DNA of 64,000 nucleotides from Cellvibrio japonicus Ueda107. GTDB taxonomy: Bacteria; Pseudomonadota; Gammaproteobacteria; Pseudomonadales; Cellvibrionaceae. Position numbers and translations under genes: made by a program. Below are positions 54,201 to 62,306 of the stretch, piece by piece (position 1 is the first letter of the stretch; each line of letters opens with the position of its first letter). The stretch covers positions 3,480,501 to 3,544,500 of the forward strand of contig NC_010995.1 of the NCBI RefSeq assembly GCF_000019225.1, read 5' to 3'. Below the pieces are notes generated by a model that saw nothing but the letters and a program-made list of their open reading frames with translations, ran no database searches and had not been told where the DNA came from.

Positions 54201-57200
54201 TAAGGAATCAAACTGATCCACATCTGCCAAAAAGCCGCCCCAACCTGGAAGGTCCGGTGATTTATCCACATTGCCGGATGTTGCCCAACGCTCCCTGGGA
54301 ACCGGCGTAATGCAATCCACGCCCTTGGCAAGGTTGTTCCAGAAAGTCGCCAGCGAATCGGCTTTGGGATAACGACCGCCCAAGCCAATCACAGCAATTT
54401 CATAGGCGCCCTTCGGGACAGCCACAGAAGAACCCGACAATGGGAATTGACGCAGGCTGGTATCCGGGAAAGATAAGGGTGAGGGAGATAAACCCATCTG
54501 TTCCGATGCCGCAGCCTCCCTGGGGGCAAGGCGGGCAAAGAAATCGGGATATTGGTCAAAGAAATGCTGGCTAATTCGGGCAATGGTTTCGAATTCAAAG
54601 AACAAGGTCTTGGGTAATGGGCCGAACTGTTGCTCCAAAGCAGCGGTTAACTCCATCATGACTACCGAGTCCACCCCGTGGTGTTCCCAGTTGGCCTGGA
54701 TATCCAGTTTTTCGGGCGCGATTTTCAGGGTACTCGCCACCAGCTGGCGAAAATACGCGCGCGCAGCCAGGCTGGTATCGCCGCCCTCGCCAGAGGTAGC
54801 GACAGCGATTGGCGCGGAATTGCCAGATAGTTGCAGTTGTGGCCGCGGGTCTGGCAGCACTGCTACTGAAAATCCCTCAATGCGGGCGAGGCAAATAGCG
54901 TCCTGGTCAAGCAACTCGATCTGGAATTCAGGGGCACCAGGCACCTCCTGCTTGCGCCCATATATCCACTTGGCCCGGGTCAGATCCCCATTCACCTTTA
55001 GTGCCCGGATAGTTGCGGGCAGGTAAAGTGAAGAGTCATCCAGTAACAGCCCCATGGTATGTAACGCACAGTCGAGCACATAGCCTTCGCTGTGGTGGTC
55101 AGGCGCCTGCAGCTCCGCCAGTATTGCCTCTTTGTTCAGGCTTACCTGACGAAGGAGCTGGAAGTGGGGACCGTAATTCACATCGCGCGCAACGAACCGG
55201 CGATAGCAATCATCGCCCGGTAAATGGGTCGCGGCGTCAAGTCGGGGTAAGCTTGTCAGCACTTGCGATTGAGCCTGTATTTTAGGCCGCTGTTCAAGGA
55301 AGCCTTGCACACAGCGCCGCAGGTCACCGTCAAGCAGCGAGAACCCCAGGCGCTGGGATGAGCTGGCAGTGAGTTCCAGTCGTAACGATATGCCTTCGGG
55401 TTGAGCAATAATCGGTCGCAGGAAGGTTATTTGGTGAATATTAAAGGCAACATCACCCGATGTAGCCTCCAGCGCAAGTGCAGCTCCTTCGCACGCAATC
55501 TGCACAGCAAAAGTACCCGGCAAGAGAGCCTGCCCGCGAATCCGGTGCTGCTGGAAGAATGGTTCATTGCAGGTGAAGTCGCAGCGGTAGGCAATACCGC
55601 GCAGGGTTGACACATTGTGCGTCACCAGGGAACCCGTTAATTCCGATGTGGGTACAACCCTGGTACTCCTCTGATACCAATGACGTTCTTTAGCGAACAC
55701 ATAACCCGGTAAATGGATGCTCCGCCCTGGTCGGCTTGGGTAGGCCCAGGACAGCGACCCGCCCTGCAGCCAGCCTTGGGCCAAATCCCAAAGTGGGGAT
55801 AGTTGTGCATCCTGGTTGGCCGCTTGCGGGCTGTCCGACAGGGAAAAGGTTTGCAGTATCCGCAACAAGTCATGCTTGCGTTGCACAAGGCCCACCCAGC
55901 GTTGCGGGAAAGTCTCCCGCCCCTCTTGCAAGCTATGCGCAATATCGGCAAGGGACGCCGCTTCGCCCTCCCGGGTATGAACCAGCCATTTGGATAGACG
56001 CTGGGCATAGGCACGCAGTTGCTCCCCGCTATGTGCCGACAAGGGCACGGCAAACCAATGGCCGTTTCCAAGGGCCGGGGCACTTGGTCGAACTGGCGCC
56101 TCCTCCAGGATGAGGTGAGCGTTAGCGCCTCCGGCGCCAAATGAACTAATACCGGCACGCAAACGCCCCTCGGTGTGCCATTCACGCAGTTCCTGATTAA
56201 TTTCGAAGGGCGTTTGTTCCAGGTGCAACTCGGGATTCAGAGTAGTGCTATGCAGTGATGGCACCAGTGTCCGGTATCGCATCTGCAGCAAGACTTTAGC
56301 CAGGGCTGCCATACCCGCTGCCGATTCAAGGTGGCCGATATTGGACTTCACTGAACCCAGTACTATCGCCCGCCCATTGGCAGGCACCCCCAGACCTTCG
56401 GCCAGCCCGCGGATTTCAATAGGATCCCCCAAAGCCGTGCCTGTGCCATGGGCCTCGATATAGCTCAGACTGTCTGGTGCCACACCAGCAGCAGCAACGG
56501 CCTGCTGTATTACCTTCGCCTGGGCACTCGGGTTGGGCACTGTGTACCCCTGGGTTTTACCGCCGTGGTTACAGCTTGACCCCAGGATTACACCGTGAAT
56601 AGGGTCGCCGTCCGCCAATGCGCGGCCAAGGGGTTTGAGCAGGACGGCCCCCGCCCCTTCACCGGGTACATAACCATCGCCACCACGACCAAAACTGCGG
56701 CAGCGCCCGTCAGTGGAGGCAAACATACCCTGGGCCATCTGGATGTATTTATTCACATGGATGGACAGGTTGACGCCACCCGCCATGGCCAGTTGGCATT
56801 CACCGGCACGCAGGCTCTGGCACGCCAGGTGCACAGCGGTCAGGGAGGAGGAACACATGGTGTCCAGGGCAATACTGGGACCAGTAACATCGAGGAAATA
56901 GGAAACCCGATTGGCAATCGATGCGTGGGAAGCACCAAGGCTGCGCTCCACCCCGCCATCACCGGTGGCGCCAAGTAATTGGTATTCGCTCCACATAGCG
57001 CCAACAAAAACGCCCACTTGTCCGTCGTAACAACTGCGCAACCTGGCCCGTGTGTGCGCAGCATCCTCAAGTGTCTCCCAGGCCACTTCCAGGAATAATC
57101 GCTCCTGGGGATCCATCAGTTCCGCCTCCCGAGGCGAGAGCTGGAAAAAACCCGGGTCAAACTGGTCAACACCGTCCAGGAATCCACCCCATTTTGCATA

Positions 57201-60200
57201 GGTTTTTCCAGGGCGATGCCTGGCTGTATCGAAGTACCCGGAATGATCCCATCGCTCTCCGGGAATTTCGCGGATGCTATCCCGACCACTCTTCAGGTTT
57301 TGCCAGAAGGTCTCCAGGTCAGGCGCGTCGGGGTAGCGCCCACTCACGCCAATAATGGCGATAGCCTGATCCCTATCCTTATCCGGGATGGCGTTACGGT
57401 GACTGGAAGGCGGCGCATGAGCGTCTAGCGGTGGTAGCGTTACTCCGGCCTTGCCAGGGAAATGCCGGGACAAATACTGCGTAAGCGATGCCAGCGACCC
57501 ATGCTCATATAACAAGGTTTTTGGCAAAGGCCCAAAGCGGGACTCCAGCTTGCGGGTAATATCAATGGTAAGGATTGAATCGAGGTGGAAACGCTCCCAG
57601 GGGCCAGTCAAGTCAATCTCATGTTCGGGAATATGCAAAACCGAGGCGAAGACAGCGGTTAAATAAGATTCCAGCGCCGGCTGACGGGCCTCGTGGGTAA
57701 CAGTGAGCGGCGCAGCCGGTGTTGCCGTTTGGTTTACATGGGCGAGGAAGCGCGCGGCATTGCCTCGAAATACCAACGCCTGGGGGGCATCCCATTGCGC
57801 AATCAAACGGAATAAGGTGCTAACCCCCTCGTCCACCTCCAGCAGCCCTATGCCCGTTTCATCAAATAATCGTGCACCGTCATCGGGTGCAAGCCCAAGT
57901 CCGGTGGACCAGCCGCCCCAATTGACCGACAGGCTTTTGCCGTGGCGCTGTCCCTTGGCAACACGCTCGAAGCGTTGCTCCATGTAGCCATCCAGGAGGG
58001 CATTGGCGAAGGCATAATCGCACTGCCCTGCATTTCCCATCACCGCAGCCAATGAGGAAAACGCCACAAAAAAGCGCAAAGGATCCTGCTGGCTCAGCTC
58101 ATCCAGGTTGCGACACCCCTGGAATTTCGGCAGCAACACATCCTGCAAATGGGCTTCAGGTTTATGCAACAGCAATCCATCGCGCAGCACCGCCGCACTG
58201 TGGATGATGCCCTCGATTGAACCGAACTTGCGACGAATTTCCTCCAGGGTCGTGTTCACCGCGACACGGTCAGCAACATCGCATTGGTAATACACCAGGG
58301 AGCCGCGTGCCGCTGGCGATAGGGACACGGGTATTGGCGGTCGCTCCGAGCGCCCCAGCAAAATACAAGTAACTGGATAATCCTGGCACAGGCGGCCAGC
58401 CACCGCGGCACCCAAACCACCGGCACCGCCACTGATAATGACAGCCGCGCCCGGTGTGAATGATAGGTCGGGATCGGCGTCAATCAGCGCCGGAGACAAC
58501 TCAATATGGCTGGCCTGCCACCCCTCATGCTGGCTCCGCACCTGGGTGACAGGGGAATCGCCTGCAGCAAGCTCCCGGTTGATATCTGCGATCAGTAACG
58601 CCGTATTAGCGGCGGGTTTGGCTTCCAGATAGCGCCACAGGATGCGGTAGTCTTCTTTGTAAACTGATCGAAATAGCGCCACCCGCGCGGCGGCGAAGGG
58701 ATCGGGACGGAGCTGGAGAAAGAGGTTTTGTTGTGGCCGGATACCCGCGCCCATGGAAACTTCACGCAGCGCGTGTACCAGGCGCTCAAAGGCGGCCATA
58801 GGCTCCGCATCGCCGGCCTCGACAAAATCGTTAGTGATAATCCAGGACTGGATATCGCGGCCGCTTATTTCGGCTGCCAGGCTGCGCCAATGGTCTGCCG
58901 AGCCGGGGTCCAGTTCATAGCAGCCACGCTTGACTATTCGCCAATGCGCACCGGGCCGGACATGGATCACCGGCCTACCGGTAGCCGCTTCGAAGTCCGC
59001 TATCCAACCGGCGTCCGGTGCGCAGATCAGGCAAGGGCCCTGCGCTGCAATCACACGCTCAACGGAGGGATGTTCACGCCAGGTTTTACATAGCAGGTGA
59101 AGCCCCTGCGCCGTGCCAGGCGGGAGTACAATGCCAGGTTGAGAAACGGCGTGCACACTGAGCCCGATAACCTCGACCAGGCAGTTGCCCATCTTGTCCA
59201 GTAGCTGAAAGTCCAGTAAGTAACCATTTCCTTGCTGGCGAAAACCAAAACCGTAGGCATAGAAAGTGGCGGGCAAGCCATTATGGACGACCAGGCGCTC
59301 AATGCCCCTGGGGCGCAAATTACCCGGATCCTGCCGTCCCATAAAAAATCCACACAACGACTGCAAGGCCGCATCAAACAAACCGGGATGAAGGGTAAAT
59401 GCAGGAGCATCAACGGCAAGCTGTATTTCACCCAGGACAAAATCGGCTCCCCGGTGCAACTTGCGTAACCCCTGGAACTGTTGACCATAGGCAATGCCTC
59501 GCTGCGCAAACCAGGCATTGCACACATCGCTGCTAAATGTTTCCAGTGTTTGGGATTTGAGCGAGTCCAGGCTGGTCAATGCCGGTGGTGCAGCGGCTAC
59601 TTCGTTCATGCCCAGGGTAAACAGGGTAGCGCCGCCATCTGCCATTGCGCGGGTGATTTTCAGGCGTACGCCGGCAGGCTCCTGCTGCCCCGATAATGCC
59701 AACTCAACCGCACCGCTGGGTGGTGCGACCAGAAGCTGATGCCAACCTAGAGCAGATAACTCAATTGGCCGGCCCATTCCGCTCATACCAGCCGCTTCAA
59801 TCGCCATTTCCACCAAGGCGCTGCCAGCCAGGCATTCCCGGTTGTTCAGGCAATGATCGTTAAACACACTGGCACTACGGGGTATCCGGATCTGGAAATC
59901 CCAATGGCTGTCTTTCCGCGCCAGCATGCGCCATTCGCGATGCCTGGTTTCCGTGCGGAACCAGATGTGACGACGCTGGAATGGATAGTTAGGCAAGGTG
60001 TATTCACCACGCAAAGCCTGGGCATCCCACAACGGCTGAAGCTGGCGCCAGTGGATATTCTGGCCACCGAGGTAAAACGCGCGGAGGTTATTCACTATGG
60101 CAACGCTGCCAGCCTCTCCCTCTGCCGGGCCAACCGCCAGGATAACGCCAGGGACAGTGCCAGATTTGCTGTCGAGCCGCAGGCTGGCTTTACGCAGCCA

Positions 60201-62306
60201 GAAATCCGGCTGTGACAGTAACTTATCGACCGGTTGCAACTGGCTATTAACAAGGACTGTGGCTGCCGGCTCCACCCGTAACCCCGCAGGCGTTTCGCCC
60301 TGTTCAAATGCCAGGGCCGTGGCGATATCCACCATCCCGGCCACAACAGCGCCCAGAGAAGCCAATTCCTCATCCAGGAGTTGGTATCCGTCCGGCTGTA
60401 CGCCGAGGGATAACCACAAGTGGGCGTAGGCATAAGTCAAAACCCACTCAGTCACTGGCGACCGATCAGCGCCGCGACCGGTCACCCGCTTACGCAATGC
60501 GCTCGCCGCCCCGGGAGGCAATAGTGCTTCACAGCGCTCAATAGCCGCGCGAAATGCCGGCACAGCGTGGAATAGCGTCGACTCTAGCTCTGGAGACAAC
60601 ACCGGGCGCTGCAAACGCAGTAAAAATGTTTCCCGACGCGCAGTCATTCCCGCAGATTGGCTCCATACCTCTTTTGCCCTGTGCAACTGGTGAGTGAGAT
60701 CGGCGAAAGAGCCCGGGATCAAACACAGCCGATAAGCAAAGTGCTCGCGCTCGGTAACAACCCGGGCGCAAAACTGGCTGAGGGGGAGGGTCACAGGCCC
60801 CTGTAAATACGCGAGATAGCGGTCGATGAGTACCGCCATGGCCGCAGGTGTGCGTGCAGCTATGGCAAACAGGGGAGGAAAAGGCTCTGCAAGTTCGCTG
60901 TGGCGGCGGCTCGCCTTGCGCAGTCGATGCAGATCCGGGGCGTTCTCCAATATCACATGGGCGTTGGTGCCGGAAAAACCAAATGCACTCACCGCCGCAA
61001 ATCTGCTGCCGGCGTCCCCCGTCCAGGGTCGGGACCGGGTCGGGACTTCAAGGGGCAGGTTCGCCCAGTCGATTTTCTGGTTGGCGCGGGAAAAATTCCG
61101 TTGCGGAGGAATAATGCCCTGTTGTAATACCAGCGCCGCCTTGATAAAACCGGCGATTCCCGCTGCCGCTTCCAAATGGCCGATATTGGCTTTCACCGAG
61201 CCCAGAAACAGCGGGTTCCCCGGCTGGCGGCTGGCACCGTAAACGGCACCCAGTGCACCGACTTCGATGGGATCCCCAATGGCGGTACCGGTTCCATGCG
61301 CTTCCACGTAGCTCACATCGTCCGGCGCGAGCCTGGCCTGGGTTAACGCGGCCCTGATGACACGCTGCTGGGCCGGACCGTTGGGCACGGATAAGCTGCT
61401 CGTGGCGCCGTCCTGATTGACCGCGGATCCGCGGATAACCGCGATAATATCGTCCTCGTCAGCAATGGCGTCAGCCAGGCGCTTCAATACGACCAGCCCA
61501 CAACCCTCGCCACGGCCAAACCCGTTGGCGGCTTCGTCAAACGTTTTGCACTGGCCATCGGGAGCCAACATATGGGCTTTGCAATAACTGATGGAGAACT
61601 CCGGCGCCATCAAATAGTGGACACCGCCCGCTAACGCCAAATTGCACTCACCGGCACGCAGGCTCTGGCAGGCCAAATGCACACTCACCAATGAAGAAGC
61701 ACATGCGGCATCTACAGCGAGGGCAGGCCCCTGGAAACCGTAAAAATACGACAATCTGCCAGCCCCCACGCTATGAAATGCGTTGATGCCGCTATAGGCA
61801 TCCAATGTGTCATGGGCTTGGGATAGAAGTTTTAGTGGAAAATCGTGGGTAAACGCGCCCAGGAACACACCGGTCTGCGACCCGCGCAACTCGTTGGCGG
61901 GATAGCCGGCATTTTCCAGCGCTTCCCAACTGACCTCCAGCAACAGCCGGTGCTGCGGATCAAGGCTTAAACATTCGCGCTGCGAAATGTTGAAAAAATC
62001 AGCATCAAACTGCGCCGCACTCTCTACAAAACCACCGTGGCGACAATACATCTTGCCCGCGGCGTCCTTGTCGTCATCGTGATGTTCAGCCAGATCCCAC
62101 CGGTCTTTTGGAACCTCCCCAATGCCGCTGCCACCGCGCAGGATCAGCTCCCAGTAATCAGCGGGCGTACTGGCTCCGCCAGGGAAACGACAACCAATAC
62201 CGACCAGGGCAATGGGTTCACTCATGCCTGGCCCGGGATTTTTTCGCGCCAATGTAGCGCCGTAAGCAAGCTTCAGGGCAGATGAGCGGGAGGACTTGGA
62301 CTTCAT
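48237..62306 (-). CDS. Trans-AT polyketide synthase, 4689 residues, four ketosynthases
   Basis: Domains by residue: KS1 27-455 (Cys202 in DAACASS); eroded acyltransferase about 480-785; DH1 800-1055 (His818, Asp978, motif degenerate); KR1 1060-1530 (GGAGGLG, Tyr1431); ACP Ser1577; KS2 1645-2070 (Cys1818); DH2 2235-2475 (His2254, Asp2412, motif intact); ACP Ser2547; KS3 2630-3050 (Cys2800); dead ACP-like segment about 3110-3190 (Lys3145 at the Ser position); DH3 3330-3590 (His3350, Asp3509, intact); KR3 3600-4030 (Tyr3944); ACP Ser4104; KS4 4175-4600 (Cys4367). All four KS keep Cys and the two His. No working AT, so malonyl units come from the separate AT-ER protein. It starts in ATGA overlap with the upstream PKS gene. 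Confidence 0.95.
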   Translation of the reverse strand: MKSKSSRSSALKLAYGATLARKNPGPGMSEPIALVGIGCRFPGGASTPADYWELILRGGSGIGEVPKDRWDLAEHHDDDKDAAGKMYCRHGGFVESAAQFDADFFNISQRECLSLDPQHRLLLEVSWEALENAGYPANELRGSQTGVFLGAFTHDFPLKLLSQAHDTLDAYSGINAFHSVGAGRLSYFYGFQGPALAVDAACASSLVSVHLACQSLRAGECNLALAGGVHYLMAPEFSISYCKAHMLAPDGQCKTFDEAANGFGRGEGCGLVVLKRLADAIADEDDIIAVIRGSAVNQDGATSSLSVPNGPAQQRVIRAALTQARLAPDDVSYVEAHGTGTAIGDPIEVGALGAVYGASRQPGNPLFLGSVKANIGHLEAAAGIAGFIKAALVLQQGIIPPQRNFSRANQKIDWANLPLEVPTRSRPWTGDAGSRFAAVSAFGFSGTNAHVILENAPDLHRLRKASRRHSELAEPFPPLFAIAARTPAAMAVLIDRYLAYLQGPVTLPLSQFCARVVTEREHFAYRLCLIPGSFADLTHQLHRAKEVWSQSAGMTARRETFLLRLQRPVLSPELESTLFHAVPAFRAAIERCEALLPPGAASALRKRVTGRGADRSPVTEWVLTYAYAHLWLSLGVQPDGYQLLDEELASLGAVVAGMVDIATALAFEQGETPAGLRVEPAATVLVNSQLQPVDKLLSQPDFWLRKASLRLDSKSGTVPGVILAVGPAEGEAGSVAIVNNLRAFYLGGQNIHWRQLQPLWDAQALRGEYTLPNYPFQRRHIWFRTETRHREWRMLARKDSHWDFQIRIPRSASVFNDHCLNNRECLAGSALVEMAIEAAGMSGMGRPIELSALGWHQLLVAPPSGAVELALSGQQEPAGVRLKITRAMADGGATLFTLGMNEVAAAPPALTSLDSLKSQTLETFSSDVCNAWFAQRGIAYGQQFQGLRKLHRGADFVLGEIQLAVDAPAFTLHPGLFDAALQSLCGFFMGRQDPGNLRPRGIERLVVHNGLPATFYAYGFGFRQQGNGYLLDFQLLDKMGNCLVEVIGLSVHAVSQPGIVLPPGTAQGLHLLCKTWREHPSVERVIAAQGPCLICAPDAGWIADFEAATGRPVIHVRPGAHWRIVKRGCYELDPGSADHWRSLAAEISGRDIQSWIITNDFVEAGDAEPMAAFERLVHALREVSMGAGIRPQQNLFLQLRPDPFAAARVALFRSVYKEDYRILWRYLEAKPAANTALLIADINRELAAGDSPVTQVRSQHEGWQASHIELSPALIDADPDLSFTPGAAVIISGGAGGLGAAVAGRLCQDYPVTCILLGRSERPPIPVSLSPAARGSLVYYQCDVADRVAVNTTLEEIRRKFGSIEGIIHSAAVLRDGLLLHKPEAHLQDVLLPKFQGCRNLDELSQQDPLRFFVAFSSLAAVMGNAGQCDYAFANALLDGYMEQRFERVAKGQRHGKSLSVNWGGWSTGLGLAPDDGARLFDETGIGLLEVDEGVSTLFRLIAQWDAPQALVFRGNAARFLAHVNQTATPAAPLTVTHEARQPALESYLTAVFASVLHIPEHEIDLTGPWERFHLDSILTIDITRKLESRFGPLPKTLLYEHGSLASLTQYLSRHFPGKAGVTLPPLDAHAPPSSHRNAIPDKDRDQAIAIIGVSGRYPDAPDLETFWQNLKSGRDSIREIPGERWDHSGYFDTARHRPGKTYAKWGGFLDGVDQFDPGFFQLSPREAELMDPQERLFLEVAWETLEDAAHTRARLRSCYDGQVGVFVGAMWSEYQLLGATGDGGVERSLGASHASIANRVSYFLDVTGPSIALDTMCSSSLTAVHLACQSLRAGECQLAMAGGVNLSIHVNKYIQMAQGMFASTDGRCRSFGRGGDGYVPGEGAGAVLLKPLGRALADGDPIHGVILGSSCNHGGKTQGYTVPNPSAQAKVIQQAVAAAGVAPDSLSYIEAHGTGTALGDPIEIRGLAEGLGVPANGRAIVLGSVKSNIGHLESAAGMAALAKVLLQMRYRTLVPSLHSTTLNPELHLEQTPFEINQELREWHTEGRLRAGISSFGAGGANAHLILEEAPVRPSAPALGNGHWFAVPLSAHSGEQLRAYAQRLSKWLVHTREGEAASLADIAHSLQEGRETFPQRWVGLVQRKHDLLRILQTFSLSDSPQAANQDAQLSPLWDLAQGWLQGGSLSWAYPSRPGRSIHLPGYVFAKERHWYQRSTRVVPTSELTGSLVTHNVSTLRGIAYRCDFTCNEPFFQQHRIRGQALLPGTFAVQIACEGAALALEATSGDVAFNIHQITFLRPIIAQPEGISLRLELTASSSQRLGFSLLDGDLRRCVQGFLEQRPKIQAQSQVLTSLPRLDAATHLPGDDCYRRFVARDVNYGPHFQLLRQVSLNKEAILAELQAPDHHSEGYVLDCALHTMGLLLDDSSLYLPATIRALKVNGDLTRAKWIYGRKQEVPGAPEFQIELLDQDAICLARIEGFSVAVLPDPRPQLQLSGNSAPIAVATSGEGGDTSLAARAYFRQLVASTLKIAPEKLDIQANWEHHGVDSVVMMELTAALEQQFGPLPKTLFFEFETIARISQHFFDQYPDFFARLAPREAAASEQMGLSPSPLSFPDTSLRQFPLSGSSVAVPKGAYEIAVIGLGGRYPKADSLATFWNNLAKGVDCITPVPRERWATSGNVDKSPDLPGWGGFLADVDQFDSLLFNISPKEAAGMDPQERLFLQTAWETLEDAAYTPEQLNQLGQVGVMVGVMYQEYPLYGAEQTLLGNPMALSGSPASIANRVSYLFGFTGPSLALDTMCSSSSTALQVACDMILSGRCNTALVGGVNLSLHPNKYQLLSSSHFLSSDGRCRAFGDGGDGYVPAEGVGCVLLKPLAQAERDGDHIYGVIQAVATNHGGHTAGYTVPSPLAQQAVISQALAQAGIAAEDVSYVEAHGTGTALGDPIEMEALQRVFGQRTGAPLAVGSVKSNIGHCESAAGVAGLTKVLLQMQHRALVPSLHSSTLNTNIDFSRLPIDVVQTNKSWEIAEGEARIATINSFGAGGSNSCVVVKEYIQSIAQNDDSAACVIPLSARTPTQLRQLAARLADFLRNRWAGSGQTAATSYQMPPCSSALLEQVMQTAADLLSVQVADLDAHEPLEEYALDKTQRLLLCERLSLALGRDLPKATFLKSCSAFSLSQDLSEAGAISPLSEVPAASAQYSLTNLAFSLQVGRITQRQRIALVVDSRNALLDALSEYTQDKNQSSLLVRLQGSSEDDKQATACKSMAQAWLDGQRVDWNALYSRRPQRVALPAYPFEKRYCWFDTLGYVQPGTVKHQPGLAPMITLNRSTLHQPCYETAVDSRAWILADHQVGGQSIFPAAGFIEVSAEAIRLAGLNVTVLKNLLLLQPLALSQGTSRMSITLQPQADGVKFKIASHESAASVYCQGLWQEGAVASTALTLTADLSIGKIIDAHAFYRVFERHQFAYGAAFRCVTSARVTPERAIAEIQLPAHLESGFTDYVLHPALVDAAFQSTLALVFCEMENLDKRGFYPFSIQALTLHRPLTPKARVIVSPVPAPQHNMMSFDIQMMDEQGNLLVDIARFTLRQMANMPVAHASPRQKSVEASPKAMAEVRVEFAAPEWIDLAEPLSDNSNTPARIILVAEACGELAPKLTAMGEQVIILPAMHGDPQTVFSHYARVFDVLKNHMAQKLAATDYIILAPNPEPGYAMLAGLLKTATLEYPKIRGRILYLRDPIAHYSPSQVIRWLSSANDAVECNCYANGAWQARIWQLLDSSMAQAQGATPVLVRAGGVYWITGALGGIGQALVKAMLTTRDVTLVLSGRSPASAQINATLAQWHELAQRNGVTLQYLACDTSDRNQVHNTFSQIQACFGALTGIIHSAGTLNDSVMVSKSLDKVKPVFAAKIDSVIALDQIIGRVPLDYFIVFSSLTAVNGNIGQSDYAAANAYLDAFAHARQAQVVRGERHGLSLSINWPLWREGGMQLDPAMERWILDKTGFIPITNEEGIQALQQSLALGLAQVANFKRRGTKALEILNIREHKAAAASGITGATMSAPAAVFVAVSSAAEGLTAYVKTTLADELKLPESDLEEQLDLAEYGVDSIQMINLLARFEKELRLTLDPNLFIQHRSIAAVAGYFLTHHAGAETIQQFSRDRQLAAEMPANNAAPTPSSENPSTPEPFIRARSKTSGDPSHKIAIVGYTGKFAQSENPTDFWHNLATGKNLVTEIPSHRWHIQDWYAPGKAIPKKSYSKYGSFLEGIDQFDAEFFGIGKLDAQMMDPQQRLMLMQTQHLLDSAGYTADELRGCNVSLFLGAKENHYLQKYRNNIPPEGEKSILVHSLTNMIGGRIADFYDFRGVVQTIDTACSSSLVALHEACQSLLAGESLYAIAGGVCLVLDEYLHVSFSQAGVLSDGPHCHVFDRKANGFVLGEAAGLVLLKRYEDALRDGDNIHGIILGSAINNDGKTMGLTTPNLDAQKAVLAQAYENARITPDTLSYLECHGTGTLLGDPIEIKAATEVFRRYTAGIGRCAIGSVKSNIGHAMTAAGIASVIKVLEALKHKKIPPTLHCTEPHPRFHFENSPFYPNTQLRDWIPLEGIRRAGISSFGFGGTNVHLAIEEAPGNYRARKTAYPATRFNTRSYWLGEDIHPGTVTSPAGNRELIARLLNQLKRTEIPVADALKIFEEHQS
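59952..60869 (-). other. Eroded acyltransferase domain inside the large PKS
   Basis: After KS1 the chain shows the KS-AT linker (LFAIAARTPAAMAVLIDRY), then AVPAFRAAIERCEALL and AYAHLWLSLGVQPDGY, both typical of cis AT domains, but the GHS active-site loop is replaced by YQLLDEELASLG (about residues 642-653) and most of the rest is deleted before the post-AT linker YPFQRRHIWFR. No transfer activity is possible. Confidence 0.85.
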
